64,000 bases of DNA from Roseateles sp. DAIF2 (GCF_015624425.1 NZ_CP049919.1:4092001-4156000), one strand, 5' to 3'; shown: positions 1 to 8,722, counted from the stretch's first letter. Notes: a model not told the origin generated them from the letters alone. Program-made: numbers and translations.

Positions 1-394
1 GGCCCATCACCAGGAACACCACCAGCGACTTCAGATTGCCGGCGCCGATGCGCACCAGGGTCTTGCTGCCGCAGCCCGAGGCCAGCACCATGCCGAAGCC
101 GAACATCAGGCCGCCGACCAGGTTCGACAGCCACAGCAGGCGCGGCGCCGCGTAGATGGTCTTGCCGGCGTCGATCCAGCCGAGGAAGACCATGGCGTTG
201 AAGCCCAGCATCGCCACCGCGATCGCCAGCACCCACATGCGCATGCGCGCCCAGTCGCCCATGTTGACGATGTCGGCGATCGCGCCCATGGTGCAGAAAT
301 GGGTGCGCTGGGCCAGCGCGCCGAACAGGCAGGCCAGCGCGAAGCCGGCCCAAAGCACCTGCTGGTTCAGGGCATGGATGTCGAGGTCTTGCAT
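1..394 (-). CDS. YeeE/YedE-family membrane transporter, partial (C-terminus outside window)
   Basis: The N-terminal 131 residues of an integral membrane protein run off the left edge, so the stop is not seen. The ATG is at 394. The two signatures of the YeeE/YedE (DUF395, sulfur-compound transport) family are visible: HFCTMGAIADIVNMGDW near residue 32 and LASGCGSKTLVRIGAGN near residue 105, each in a hydrophobic stretch. In characterised relatives (TsuA) conserved cysteines in such motifs help pass thiosulfate across the inner membrane. Family membership is firm from the motifs; the substrate is inferred only from the family. It lies downstream of cpoB on the same strand, but a strong terminator separates them, so it is probably a separate transcription unit. 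Confidence 0.85.
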   Translation of the reverse strand, partial: MQDLDIHALNQQVLWAGFALACLFGALAQRTHFCTMGAIADIVNMGDWARMRMWVLAIAVAMLGFNAMVFLGWIDAGKTIYAAPRLLWLSNLVGGLMFGFGMVLASGCGSKTLVRIGAGNLKSLVVFLVMG

Positions 395-420
395 GGACGA
401 ATTTTAGGTGGTCAGCAATG

Positions 421-456
421 AAAAGCCCCGGCGCCCCCATCAGGGGCCGCCGGGGC
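421..456 (-). terminator. Intrinsic terminator after cpoB
   Basis: The arms GCCCCGGC (425-432) and GCCGGGGC (449-456), with an inner CCCC/GGGG extension, form a very GC-rich hairpin. Read on the minus strand it is followed by TTTT (421-424). It lies just after the cpoB stop and ends the tolB-pal-cpoB transcript before the YeeE-type gene. Confidence 0.8.
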
Positions 457-486
457 CAGGTCTTGCGCGAGCTTGGGGCTCTTGCC

Positions 487-1263
487 TTACTTCAGCGTGG
501 CCAGGCGCTCCTTGGCGGCCTGCGCCGCCTCGGTGCCGGGATAGGCCTTCAGCAGGTCTTCCAGGGTGCGGCGCGCGCCCTTCACTTCCTTCAGCTCGAT
601 CTGGCAGTTGGCCTGGGCCAGCTGGGCCTCGGCCGCGCGCGGGTGCGCGGGGCTGCCGGCCACGAAGGCCTTGAAGGTGGCGATCGCCTCCTTGTAGTCG
701 CGCTTGCCGTAGAGGGCGTTGCCGAGCCAGAAGCGCGCCGAGTCGGCATAGCCGCTCGCCGGGTAGCGCTTCTGGAAGGCGGACAGCGCGGTGGCGGCCT
801 CGGCGAACTCGCCGCGCCGCACCGCGGCCATCGCCGCCTCGTACTGCACCTTCTCGTCGGGGGCGGCCTGGAACTCCTTGCCATCCACGACGACCTTCTG
901 CGGCTCCAGCGGGCGCAGGCGCGTTTCCAGCGACTGCGACTGGTCGCTCAGGCGGCGCTGGGTCTCGGACAGGTCGCGGGCCAGCTGCTCGTTCTGGCCG
1001 CGCAACCGCGCAACCTCGCCGCGCAGGGCCTCGATCTGGGCGTTGAGATCCAGCAGGCTGCGGCGCAGCGGGGCGAGCTGTTCCTGCGCCTGCTCGGCGT
1101 CCTTGCGCCGCGCGTCCTCGGTTTGCGTCAGACGCGCGCGCAGGTCCAGGATCGCCTTGCGCGCCTCGTCATCCTCGAACAGCGCATGGGCCGGCAGGCT
1201 GCTGCCCAGGGCAGCGGCCGCCAGCGCCAGCGTCGTCAGGCCGGATCGCAAGCCCATGCTCAT
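487..1263 (-). CDS. cpoB: Cell division coordinator CpoB (YbgF), Tol-Pal system protein
   Basis: Periplasmic protein of 258 aa. It begins with a signal peptide ending in LPAHA (about residues 1-27). Next comes a coiled-coil stretch rich in charged residues and Leu (about 35-110), the trimerisation region of CpoB. A C-terminal TPR domain follows (about 135-255), with repeats such as RRGEFAEAATALSAF and GKRDYKEAIATFKAF. In E. coli CpoB links outer-membrane constriction by Tol-Pal to septal peptidoglycan synthesis by PBP1B. It is the last gene of tolB-pal-cpoB, starting 1 bp after the pal stop, so the pair is probably translationally coupled. Length and domain order are normal for the family. 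Confidence 0.95.
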   Translation of the reverse strand: MSMGLRSGLTTLALAAAALGSSLPAHALFEDDEARKAILDLRARLTQTEDARRKDAEQAQEQLAPLRRSLLDLNAQIEALRGEVARLRGQNEQLARDLSETQRRLSDQSQSLETRLRPLEPQKVVVDGKEFQAAPDEKVQYEAAMAAVRRGEFAEAATALSAFQKRYPASGYADSARFWLGNALYGKRDYKEAIATFKAFVAGSPAHPRAAEAQLAQANCQIELKEVKGARRTLEDLLKAYPGTEAAQAAKERLATLK

Positions 1264-1264
1264 C

Positions 1265-1795
1265 TCACTTGTCCTTCAGCTCGACGCGACGGTTCTTGGC
1301 CCAGGCGGCCTCGTCGCTGCCCTGCACCGCCGGACGCTCCTTGCCGAACGAGACCGGCTCGACGCGCGCGGCCGGCACGCCCAGCAGGCTCAGCGACTTG
1401 GCCACGGCCTCGGAGCGCTTCTGGCCCAGGGCCAGGTTGTACTCGCTGCCACCGCGCTCGTCGGTGTGGCCTTCCAGGCGCAGGGCCACCTTGGTGTCCA
1501 CGCTCATGCGCTTGGCATGCGCGTCGATCACGTTCTGGAAGTCGGACTTGACGACATAGCTGTCGAAGTCGAAGAACACGATCCGCTTGTCCGACACGGC
1601 GCGCGCGGCTTCGGCGGCCAGGTCGACGGTCTGAACCTTGGACTCGGCCACCGGCGCGCCGCCGGTCTGGGCCGGTGCGGGGGCCGGGGCGACCGGGCGG
1701 TTCTCGACCGGTGCCGGCTCGTCCAGCTTGGTGGAGCTGCAGCCCACCAGGGCGGCAGCGGCCAGGGCGGAAAGCGCCAGCTTGTGCATCTTCAT
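1265..1795 (-). CDS. pal: Peptidoglycan-associated lipoprotein Pal
   Basis: Outer-membrane lipoprotein of 176 aa. The signal peptide ends in the lipobox LVGC, so Cys19 should be lipidated. After an Ala/Pro-rich linker comes an OmpA-type peptidoglycan-binding domain, with FDFDSY and the signature GHTDERGGSEYN followed by LGQKRSEAV. Pal anchors the outer membrane to peptidoglycan and binds TolB. I chose the ATG at 1795 over a GTG at 1804 because GAGGAG lies about 9 bases upstream of it and because it gives a clean lipoprotein signal. It sits between tolB and cpoB in the usual order. Confidence 0.97.
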   Translation of the reverse strand: MKMHKLALSALAAAALVGCSSTKLDEPAPVENRPVAPAPAPAQTGGAPVAESKVQTVDLAAEAARAVSDKRIVFFDFDSYVVKSDFQNVIDAHAKRMSVDTKVALRLEGHTDERGGSEYNLALGQKRSEAVAKSLSLLGVPAARVEPVSFGKERPAVQGSDEAAWAKNRRVELKDK

Positions 1796-1861
1796 TTCTC
1801 TCACTCCTCAGGAAAACGCCTTGCTCCGGCAAGGCAGCGTTGAAACTTGTCGTCGTCTCGC

Positions 1862-3175
1862 TCAGCGGCCGAACGGACCCCAGATCGGCTCGCGCACATC
1901 GGCCGAGGTCGAGACCAGCTTGGCCTTGATGCGTCCGTCCAGGGTGCTGGTCATCAGCACATCCTTGCCGCCGGCGCGCGTCGCGTAGACCAGCAGGCGG
2001 CCGTTGGGCGCGAAGCTGGGGCTCTCGTCGTCGCTGGTGTCGCTGATCTGCTGCACGTTGCCGCTGGCCAGGTCCATCACGCAGACCCGGTAGGCCCCGC
2101 CCTGGCGCGTCACATAGGCCAGGGTCTTGCCGTCCGGGCTGAGCGCCGGGCTGATGTTGTAGTTGCCGCTGAAGGTAACGCGCTCGGCCGAGCCACCGGC
2201 CACCGGCATGCGGTAGACCTGCGGGCCGCCGCCGCGGTCGCTGACGAAGAACAGCTGCTGGCCGTCCGGCGCGAACACCGCCTCGGTGTCGATCGCCGAG
2301 CTCTGCGTCAGGCGGCGCAGGCCGGAGCCGTCGCGGCGGATGATGAAGAGCTGCGAGCCGCCGTCGCGCGACAGGGTCAGGGCCAGGTGTTGCCCGTCGG
2401 GCGAGAAGGCCGGCGCGCTGTTGCTGCCGCGGAAATCGGCGATCGCGCGGCGGCGCCCGGTCGACAGGTCCTGGATCCAGACCACGGCCTTGCGCGTCTC
2501 GAAGGACACATAGGCCAGCTCCTTGCCGTCCGGCGACCAGGCCGGCGAGATGATCGGCTCGGGGCTGCCCAGCGCGATCTGGCCGCCCTCGCCGTCGGCA
2601 TCGGCGATGCGCAGGCTGTAGCGGCCGCCGGCCTTGGTGACATAGGCCATGCGGGTCGCGAACACGCCGCGCTCGCCGGTCAGCTTCTGGTAGATCGCGT
2701 CGGCGATGCGGTGCGCGGCCAGGCGAACATCGTCCGGCGCCACCGCATGGGCCTCGCCGCCGAGGTCCTGGCCCTTGACCACGTCCCACAGCTTGTAGCG
2801 CAGGTCGACGCGGCCATCGGCCAGCTTGCTGGCGGAGCCGGCGGCCAGCGCGTCGGCCTGGCGGGCGCGCCAGTCGACCCAGGTCGGCTGGCTGTTCTCG
2901 TTCAGGCCGGCGGCGGCGTCGATCACGCGGAACTGGCCGCTGCGCTCCAGGTCGGCGCGGATGATGGCCGCGACCGGCTGGCCGGCGCGCGACTCGTCGC
3001 GGAACTCGCCGATCGCGATCGGCAGCTGGGTGCCGCCGACACCGGAGATCTCGACCCGGAACTGCGCCCAGGCCGGCGTCAGGCCCAGGGCGGCGGCCGA
3101 GCCGAGCAGGCTGCGGCGACCAAGGTTCACGAGGGTGCTGGGACGGTTCTTTTCGATCATGCGCTCGCTGGACAT
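1862..3175 (-). CDS. tolB: Tol-Pal system translocation protein TolB
   Basis: Periplasmic protein of about 437 aa. It has an N-terminal TolB domain followed by a beta-propeller made of repeated WSPDGKELAY-like blades (SPDGQHLALT, APDGQQLFFV, SPDGKTLAYV, APNGRLLVYA). TolB docks with Pal and TolA and helps outer-membrane constriction during division. The start is uncertain: in-frame starts lie at 3214 (GTG), 3205, 3199, 3196, 3181, 3175 and 3160. I prefer 3175 because AGGA lies five bases upstream. The export signal contains GRRSLLG followed by a hydrophobic run ending PAWA, which resembles a twin-arginine signal but is not a perfect match. tolQRA are not next to it, unlike in many proteobacteria. 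Confidence 0.93.
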   Translation of the reverse strand: MSSERMIEKNRPSTLVNLGRRSLLGSAAALGLTPAWAQFRVEISGVGGTQLPIAIGEFRDESRAGQPVAAIIRADLERSGQFRVIDAAAGLNENSQPTWVDWRARQADALAAGSASKLADGRVDLRYKLWDVVKGQDLGGEAHAVAPDDVRLAAHRIADAIYQKLTGERGVFATRMAYVTKAGGRYSLRIADADGEGGQIALGSPEPIISPAWSPDGKELAYVSFETRKAVVWIQDLSTGRRRAIADFRGSNSAPAFSPDGQHLALTLSRDGGSQLFIIRRDGSGLRRLTQSSAIDTEAVFAPDGQQLFFVSDRGGGPQVYRMPVAGGSAERVTFSGNYNISPALSPDGKTLAYVTRQGGAYRVCVMDLASGNVQQISDTSDDESPSFAPNGRLLVYATRAGGKDVLMTSTLDGRIKAKLVSTSADVREPIWGPFGR

Positions 3176-3287
3176 GGGCATCCTGGGGATTGCCATCATG
3201 GACATTGCAATCACTCTATTCTGCCTGAGCCTGTAACAAGCGCCGTGCGAGCCATAGCTATCATCGCTCCAAACCGTAACAAGAACG

Positions 3288-3911
3288 ATGATGAGCGAGA
3301 CCCAACCCCTGCCCGACGCGGCCCCGATCTGCCGCTACCCCACCCCGACGCCGACCACCCTGGACGGCCTGCCCGCCGATGTGCGCCAGCGCATCCTGGA
3401 GGTGCAGGAGAAGGCCGGCTTCGTGCCGAACGTGTTCCTGGCGCTGGCGCGCCGGCCCGAGGAGTTCCGCGCCTTCCTGGCCTATCACGACGCGCTGCTG
3501 CTGCGCGAGTCCGGCCTCAGCAAGGGCGAAAAGGAGATGATCATCGTCGCCACCAGCGGGGTCAATCGTTGCCTGTACTGCGTGGTCGCGCATGGCGCGA
3601 TCCTGCGCGTCTACGAAAAGGCGCCGCTGCTGGCCGACCAGATCGCGGTGAACCACCGCAAGGCCGACATCACGCCGCGCCAGCAGGCGATGCTGGACTT
3701 CGCGCTGAAGGTCTGCCTGCGCGCCGACGAGGTGGGCGAGGCCGACTACACGGCCCTGCATGCCCAGGGCTTCGACAACGAGGACATCTGGGACATCACC
3801 AGCATCACCGCGCTGTTCGGCCTGTCGAACCGGCTGGCCAACGCGATCTCGTTGCGCCCCAACCCCGAGTTCTACCTGCTCGGCCGCCTGCCGCGCGCGC
3901 CCAAGGCTTGA
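3288..3911 (+). CDS. AhpD-like / carboxymuconolactone decarboxylase-family peroxidase-related protein
   Basis: A 207-aa cytoplasmic protein with the AhpD-type redox motif CxxCxxxH (Cys95-Leu-Tyr-Cys98, His102) within GVNRCLYCVVAHG. That places it in the carboxymuconolactone decarboxylase / uncharacterised peroxidase-related enzyme family. Proteins with this motif use the two cysteines for alkylhydroperoxidase-like or disulfide chemistry. The true substrate is unknown. It is transcribed away from tolB, with about 110 bp between the starts. A second ATG at 3291 is equally usable. Family call is secure; physiological role is not. Confidence 0.85.
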   Translation: MMSETQPLPDAAPICRYPTPTPTTLDGLPADVRQRILEVQEKAGFVPNVFLALARRPEEFRAFLAYHDALLLRESGLSKGEKEMIIVATSGVNRCLYCVVAHGAILRVYEKAPLLADQIAVNHRKADITPRQQAMLDFALKVCLRADEVGEADYTALHAQGFDNEDIWDITSITALFGLSNRLANAISLRPNPEFYLLGRLPRAPKA

Positions 3912-3941
3912 GCCCGATCCATTAGCCCGGCTTATGGGCTT

Positions 3942-3964
3942 CGGTGTAAACGCGATGAACACCG
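3942..3964. promoter_or_regulatory. LysR-type regulator binding site (T-N11-A dyad)
   Basis: CGGTGT (3942-3947) and ACACCG (3959-3964) are perfect inverted arms separated by exactly 11 bases. This fits the T-N11-A rule of LysR-type operators. It lies 56 bp upstream of the amino-acid binding protein. A LysR-type gene is encoded at 5639-6532, making it the obvious but untested candidate regulator. Confidence 0.55.
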
Positions 3965-4019
3965 GGCCCGGCAATCCATAGCATGGAGGTCCACCCCAAC
4001 CTTCAGCAAGGATGCCAGC

Positions 4020-4907
4020 ATGCGTTGTTCCCCGACCCTTCTCGCCCTTGTGTTCGCCGGCATTAGCGCGCCGGCCCTGGCCCAGCAGGCCACCCTGGAC
4101 CGCATCAAGGAGCGCGGCAGCATCGCGGTGGCCTACCGCGAATCCTCGATCCCCTTCTCCTACCTGGGCGGCGACGGCCAGCCGGTGGGCTTCGGCTGGG
4201 AGATCTGCGGCCGGATCGTCGAGCAGGTGAAGAAGGCCACCGGCCGCACCGACCTGAAGACCACGACCCAGGCCGTCACCTCGCAGAACCGCATCCCGCT
4301 GCTGCAGAACGGCACGATCGACATCGAGTGCGGCTCGACCACCAACAACAGCGAGCGCGCCAAGCAGGTGGCCTTCGCGACCAACTACTTCTACACCGGC
4401 ACCCGCTTCCTGGTGCGCAGCGAGTCGCCGGTCAAGTCGGTGGCCGACCTGAAGGGCAAAAAGGTCGTCTCGACCACCGGCACCACCAACTTCCAGGTGC
4501 TGCGCAAGCTCAATGCCGAGCAGAACATCGGCTTCGAGCTGCTCACCGCCAAGGACCATGCCGAGTCGGCCCTGCTGGTGCAGCAGCAGCGCGCCGACGC
4601 CTTCGGCATGGACGACATCCTGCTCTACGGCCTGCGCGCCAGCGCGGCCAATCCGGCCGAGCTGGCCGTGGTCGGCGAGGCGATCCAGGTCGAGCCCTAC
4701 GCGATCATGCTGCGCCGCGACGACCCCGCGTTCAAGAAGCTGGTCGACGACACCCTGGCCGGCCTGATGAAGAGCGGCGAGTTCGAGACGCTCTACAAGA
4801 AATGGTTCCAGTCGCCGATCCCGCCGCGCGGCATCAACCTGAATGCGCCGATGAGCAAGGAGCTGCAGGACAACCTGAAGGCGCTGTCGGACAAGCCGGC
4901 GCTCTGA
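4020..4907 (+). CDS. ABC transporter substrate-binding protein, glutamate/aspartate (GltI) type
   Basis: Periplasmic solute-binding protein of 295 aa. The Sec signal peptide is cleaved after APALA (residue 21). The mature protein has the polar amino acid binding fold: RGSIAVAYRESSIPFSYL at the N-terminus, then SQNRIPLLQNGTIDIECGSTT, typical of the GltI family that binds glutamate and aspartate. No permease or ATPase gene is next to it, so it must share a transporter encoded elsewhere or work with a sensor. The next gene, 28 bp downstream, is an Asp/Glu racemase, which supports an acidic amino acid substrate. A LysR-type dyad lies upstream of the start. Confidence 0.88.
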   Translation: MRCSPTLLALVFAGISAPALAQQATLDRIKERGSIAVAYRESSIPFSYLGGDGQPVGFGWEICGRIVEQVKKATGRTDLKTTTQAVTSQNRIPLLQNGTIDIECGSTTNNSERAKQVAFATNYFYTGTRFLVRSESPVKSVADLKGKKVVSTTGTTNFQVLRKLNAEQNIGFELLTAKDHAESALLVQQQRADAFGMDDILLYGLRASAANPAELAVVGEAIQVEPYAIMLRRDDPAFKKLVDDTLAGLMKSGEFETLYKKWFQSPIPPRGINLNAPMSKELQDNLKALSDKPAL

Positions 4908-4935
4908 GCAACCGAGGCCAGCAGTACGGAGCCCG

Positions 4936-5679
4936 ATGATGACGGTAGTAGCAGCAAGCGATGTAGTGGGCGTGCTGGGCGGCATGGGGCCGCTGGCCAC
5001 CCTGGATTTCATGCGCAAGATGCTGGACGCCACCCCGGCGGCCCGCGACCAGGAGCATGTGCCGGTGGTGGCCAGTTCGATTCCGCAGGTGCCGGACCGC
5101 ACGGCCGCCTTCTGCGGCCAGGGCGAATCGCCGCTGGCCGCGATGCTGGCCAGCGGCCGGCGCCTGGCCGATGCCGGTGCCGGCCTGGTCGTGATCCCCT
5201 GCAACACCGCCCATCTCTGGTTCGAGCAGCTGCAGGAGGGCCTGGGCCTGCCGATGCTGCACCTGGTCGACGCGGCGCTGGAGGAGGCGCTGGCCGCGGC
5301 CGGCCCCGGCGCGCGCATCGGCCTGCTGGCCACCGACGCGACCCTGGCCTCGGGCCTCTACCTGAACCGCCCCGCCTCGCGCGGCGTGCAATGGCTGCAA
5401 CCGACCGCGGCCGAGATGCTGGAGCAGGTGATGCCCGGCATCGCCGCGGTCAAGGCCGGCCGGCTGGCCGAGGGCGAGGCCCTGCTCGCGCAGGCGGCCC
5501 GGGCGCTGGCGCAGCGCGGCGCCAGCGCGCTGGTGCTGGGCTGCACCGAGATCCCGCTGGTGCTGCATGCGGGCAATGCGCCGCTGCCGGTGATCGATGC
5601 CACCGCGGCGTTGGCGCGGCGCGCGGTCGGCTGGTCGCTCAGCCGGCGCCGCCCGCCACCACCGCCCGCAGCGCCGTGA
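4936..5679 (+). CDS. Aspartate/glutamate racemase family protein
   Basis: A 247-aa enzyme of the Asp/Glu racemase (RacX/YgeA) family. It has the GVLGGMGPLAT motif at the N-terminus and both catalytic cysteines, Cys89 in IPCNTAH and Cys203 in LGCTEIPL, so it should be active. Such enzymes interconvert L- and D-amino acids; the exact substrate cannot be read from sequence. GGAG fits the second ATG (4939) slightly better than the first. It probably forms an operon with the upstream binding protein. Its last 41 bp overlap the end of the convergent lysR-type gene. Confidence 0.88.
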   Translation: MMTVVAASDVVGVLGGMGPLATLDFMRKMLDATPAARDQEHVPVVASSIPQVPDRTAAFCGQGESPLAAMLASGRRLADAGAGLVVIPCNTAHLWFEQLQEGLGLPMLHLVDAALEEALAAAGPGARIGLLATDATLASGLYLNRPASRGVQWLQPTAAEMLEQVMPGIAAVKAGRLAEGEALLAQAARALAQRGASALVLGCTEIPLVLHAGNAPLPVIDATAALARRAVGWSLSRRRPPPPPAAP

Positions 5680-6532
5680 TGAAGTCGGCCACCGGCCGGG
5701 GCGAGCGCTGCCCCTGAGGCAGCAGCGCGCGCACCTCGACCGGCACCTCCGGCAGCAGCGCGCGCACATGCAGGTTGGCGCTGGCGCTGGCCTGGGCGGT
5801 GAAGGAATCGATGATGGCCGGCCCGAAGCCGCGCTCGGCCAGCACCATCGCGATATGGTGGGTCTGCACCGTGATGCCGGCGCGCGGCGCCAGGCCCAGG
5901 CGTGCCCATTGGTCCGCCAGCATCGCGCCCAGCGGGTCGCGCTCGTCGATGCGGATCAGCGGCGCGCGCAGCACCTCGTCCATCGCCACCGTCTGGCGCC
6001 GGTCCGCGCCCGGCGTGCCGACGCGCGAGACGCAGACCAAGCGCCCGGTCGCCACCAGCTCTTCGTGCACCGCCGGATGGCCGGCGCTGCCGTAGACGAT
6101 GCCGACATCGCCCTCCTGCAGCGCGATCGCGCGCGCGATCTCGTGGCTGTGCAGGCTGCGGATGCTGACCGGCATCTCCGGGTATTTCTGGCGCAGGCGC
6201 TGCAGCGCGTCCGGCAGCGCCTTCACCGCCAGCGAGGGCACGACCAGCAGGCGCAGCTGGCTGGCCTGCTCGCCGCCCAGCGCCACCGCCATGCGCCGCA
6301 CCGATTCCAGCTGCGACATCAGGCGCTGCACCTCCGGGTACAGGGCCTGGGCCTGATGCGTCGGCACCAGGCGCTTGCGCTCGCGCGTGAACAGCGCATA
6401 GCCCAGCTCCAGCTCGGCCAGTTTCAGGGCCTGGGTCACGGCCGGCTGGGTCACATGCAGCAGCCGGGCCGCGGCGCTGACCGTGCCGGTCAGCATCACC
6501 GCATTGAAGACCTCGAGATGCTTGAGCCTCAC
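5639..6532 (-). CDS. LysR-family transcriptional regulator
   Basis: A 297-aa DNA-binding regulator. Residues 1-60 hold the winged helix-turn-helix (LEVFNAVMLTGTVSAAARLL, then VTQPAVTQALKLAE), and the rest is the two-lobed effector domain. The start is GTG at 6532, whose GTGA overlaps the rng stop, so it is translationally coupled to rng. Its 3' end overlaps the convergent racemase gene by 41 bp. Regulators of this family usually act on neighbouring genes; the T-N11-A dyad upstream of the binding protein/racemase pair is a plausible target (inference). The effector might be an amino acid. Confidence 0.92.
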   Translation of the reverse strand: MRLKHLEVFNAVMLTGTVSAAARLLHVTQPAVTQALKLAELELGYALFTRERKRLVPTHQAQALYPEVQRLMSQLESVRRMAVALGGEQASQLRLLVVPSLAVKALPDALQRLRQKYPEMPVSIRSLHSHEIARAIALQEGDVGIVYGSAGHPAVHEELVATGRLVCVSRVGTPGADRRQTVAMDEVLRAPLIRIDERDPLGAMLADQWARLGLAPRAGITVQTHHIAMVLAERGFGPAIIDSFTAQASASANLHVRALLPEVPVEVRALLPQGQRSPRPVADFITALRAVVAGGAG

Positions 6533-8010
6533 ATCAGCACGATGTCGTAATGCTCGGTCTGGTTGGCCGGTTCGGCGGTCAGCGAGATCGGCTTGCCGAT
6601 GAAGTCCGACAGCCCGGCCAGATGCTGGCTCTCCTCGTCCAGCAGCATCTCGACCACATTGGCCGCCGCGACGACGCGGAACTCCTTGGGCGAGAACTGG
6701 CGCGCCTCTCTCAGGATCTCGCGCATGATGTCGTAGCAGACCGAGCGCGCGGTCTTGATCTGGCCGCGGCCCTCGCAGGTCGGGCAGGGCTCGCAGAGCA
6801 TGCGCGCCAGCGACTCGCGGGTGCGTTTGCGTGTCATCTCGACCAGGCCCAGCTGGGTGAAGCCGCCGAGCGTGACCTTGGTGCGGTCCTTGCTGAGCTG
6901 CTTGCGGAACTCGGACAGCACGGCGCTCTTGTGCTCCTCGCGCGTCATGTCGATGAAGTCGACGATGATGATGCCGCCGAGATTGCGCAGGCGCAGCTGG
7001 CGCGCGATCGCGCCGGCCGCCTCCAGGTTGGTCTTGAAGATGGTGTCGTCGAAATTGCGCGCGCCGACGAAGCCGCCGGTGTTGACGTCGATCGTCGTCA
7101 TCGCCTCGGTCTGGTCGACGATCAGGTAGCCGCCCGACTTCAGGTCGACGCGCCGCGCCAGCGCGCGGTCCAGCTCGGCATCGATATTGTTGAGATCGAA
7201 GATCGGGCGCTCGCCGCGGTAATGCTCGAGCTTCTCGGTCGCGGCCGGCATGTACATCTCGCCGAAGCCGTGCAGCACCTCGTACTGCATCTTCGAATCG
7301 ATGCGGATCGAGCCGGTGCGCTCGCTGGCCAGGTCGCGCAGCACGCGCTCGACCAGGCTCAGGTCCTGGTGCAGCAGGGTGCCGGGCGGCGAACGGTGCG
7401 CGCGCTCGCGGATCAGGGCCCAGGTCTTGCGCAGGTAGGCGATGTCGGCGCCCAGCTCGGCGTCCGAGGCATCCTCCGCATTGGTGCGCAGGATGAAACC
7501 GCCACCGCCGCCCTCCTCCGCCTTGCCGACCAGGGCCTGCATGCGCGCGCGCAGCTGCTCGCGGGCCTCGGGCGAGCCGATCTTCTGCGAGATGCCGATA
7601 TGCTCGTCCTGCGGCAGGAACACGAGCATGCGCCCGGCGATGCTGACCTGGGTCGACAGGCGTGCGCCCTTGGTGCCGATCGGGTCCTTGATCACCTGCA
7701 CCGTCAGGGTCTGGCCTTCGAACACCAGGCGCTCGATCGGCACCGCGGCGCCGTTCTCGGCATGGTGGCCACGCGGCGTGGCGCCGTTCACATGCAGGTC
7801 CGCCACATGCAGGAAGGCGGCGCGCTCCAGGCCGATGTCGATGAAGGCCGACTGCATGCCCGGCAGCACTCGGGCCACCTTGCCCGAGTAGATATTGCCC
7901 ACCAGGCCGCGCTCCAGGGTGCGCTCTATGTGCAGCTCCTGCACCGCGCCGTTCTCGACCACGGCCACCCGGGTCTCCTGCGGAGACCAGTTGATCAGAA
8001 TATCTTCCAT
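6529..8010 (-). CDS. rng: Ribonuclease G
   Basis: A 493-aa endoribonuclease of the RNase E/G family at the length of RNase G, without the RNase E scaffold tail. It starts MEDILINWSPQETRVAV and then has the S1 RNA-binding domain (GNIYSGKVARVLPGMQSAFIDIG). The catalytic DNase I-like region carries the acidic clusters IDVNTGGFVG (near residue 305) and IIIVDFIDM. The zinc-link Cys pair is in CEPCPTCEGRG. It matures the 5' end of 16S rRNA and turns over mRNA. It lies downstream of maf, a common proteobacterial pairing. Confidence 0.96.
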   Translation of the reverse strand: MEDILINWSPQETRVAVVENGAVQELHIERTLERGLVGNIYSGKVARVLPGMQSAFIDIGLERAAFLHVADLHVNGATPRGHHAENGAAVPIERLVFEGQTLTVQVIKDPIGTKGARLSTQVSIAGRMLVFLPQDEHIGISQKIGSPEAREQLRARMQALVGKAEEGGGGGFILRTNAEDASDAELGADIAYLRKTWALIRERAHRSPPGTLLHQDLSLVERVLRDLASERTGSIRIDSKMQYEVLHGFGEMYMPAATEKLEHYRGERPIFDLNNIDAELDRALARRVDLKSGGYLIVDQTEAMTTIDVNTGGFVGARNFDDTIFKTNLEAAGAIARQLRLRNLGGIIIVDFIDMTREEHKSAVLSEFRKQLSKDRTKVTLGGFTQLGLVEMTRKRTRESLARMLCEPCPTCEGRGQIKTARSVCYDIMREILREARQFSPKEFRVVAAANVVEMLLDEESQHLAGLSDFIGKPISLTAEPANQTEHYDIVLM

Positions 8011-8109
8011 AACTTGTCGCGTCTCCTCTGCGACGACTCCATCGGCCGCCGCTCAAGCACTCTCGTCAGGCGGGTGTGGCCTGGCGGGAGGGCTCGTGCG
8101 CCCAGGTTC

Positions 8110-8703
8110 TCAGAGTTCGAAACCGGCGCCGCGCAGCAACTCGGCGGTCTCGAACAGGGGCAGCCCCATGATGCCCGAATATGAGCCCTCAATGTGCTCG
8201 ATCCAGCCGGCGATGCTGCTCTGGATCGCATAGGCGCCGGCCTTGCCCATCGGCTCGCCGCTCTCCACATAGCGGCGCAGCAGCGCCGGCGGCACCGGCG
8301 CGAAGCGCACATGCGAGACGCTGACGGCCAGCGCCTGCCGTCCCTGCCAGGCCAGCGCCACCGCGGTCAGCACGCGATGCGTGTGGCCCGACAGGCGGGT
8401 CAGCATCGCCAGCGCCTCGGCCGCGTCGGCCGGCTTGCCGAGGATGGCCGTGCCCAGCGCCACCGTGGTGTCGGAGCACAGGATGGGCCGCTCGGCCAGG
8501 CCGCGCGCGGCGCGGCGCGCCACCGCGGCATCGAGCTTGTTCAAGGTGGCGCGGCGCACATAGGGCTCGGGTAGCTCACCCGGCTCAACCGTCTCCAGCG
8601 CCTCGGCATCCTCGTCGGCGCCGGGCAGCAGCAGCTCATGGGCCACGCCCAGCTGGTCCAGCAGCTGGCGCCGGCGCGGGCTTTGCGAGGCGAGATAGAT
8701 CAT
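8110..8703 (-). CDS. maf: Maf family nucleotide pyrophosphatase (YhdE-like, dTTP/UTP type)
   Basis: A 197-aa Maf/HAM1-fold nucleotide pyrophosphatase. It has the signature [11 protein letters not shown] at residue 5, the catalytic SDTTVAL around residue 72, [14 protein letters not shown], and [13 protein letters not shown] at the C-terminus. This motif set matches YhdE-type enzymes, which hydrolyse dTTP, UTP and modified pyrimidine nucleotides, more than the m7GTP-type YceF. The ATG at 8703 is chosen because the Maf fold begins immediately with IYLASQSP; upstream codons have no family similarity. It follows rlmH by 19 bp. Confidence 0.93.
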   Translation of the reverse strand: MIYLASQSPRRRQLLDQLGVAHELLLPGADEDAEALETVEPGELPEPYVRRATLNKLDAAVARRAARGLAERPILCSDTTVALGTAILGKPADAAEALAMLTRLSGHTHRVLTAVALAWQGRQALAVSVSHVRFAPVPPALLRRYVESGEPMGKAGAYAIQSSIAGWIEHIEGSYSGIMGLPLFETAELLRGAGFEL

Positions 8704-8722
8704 CGAGGCGGCTGCTTTTTCT

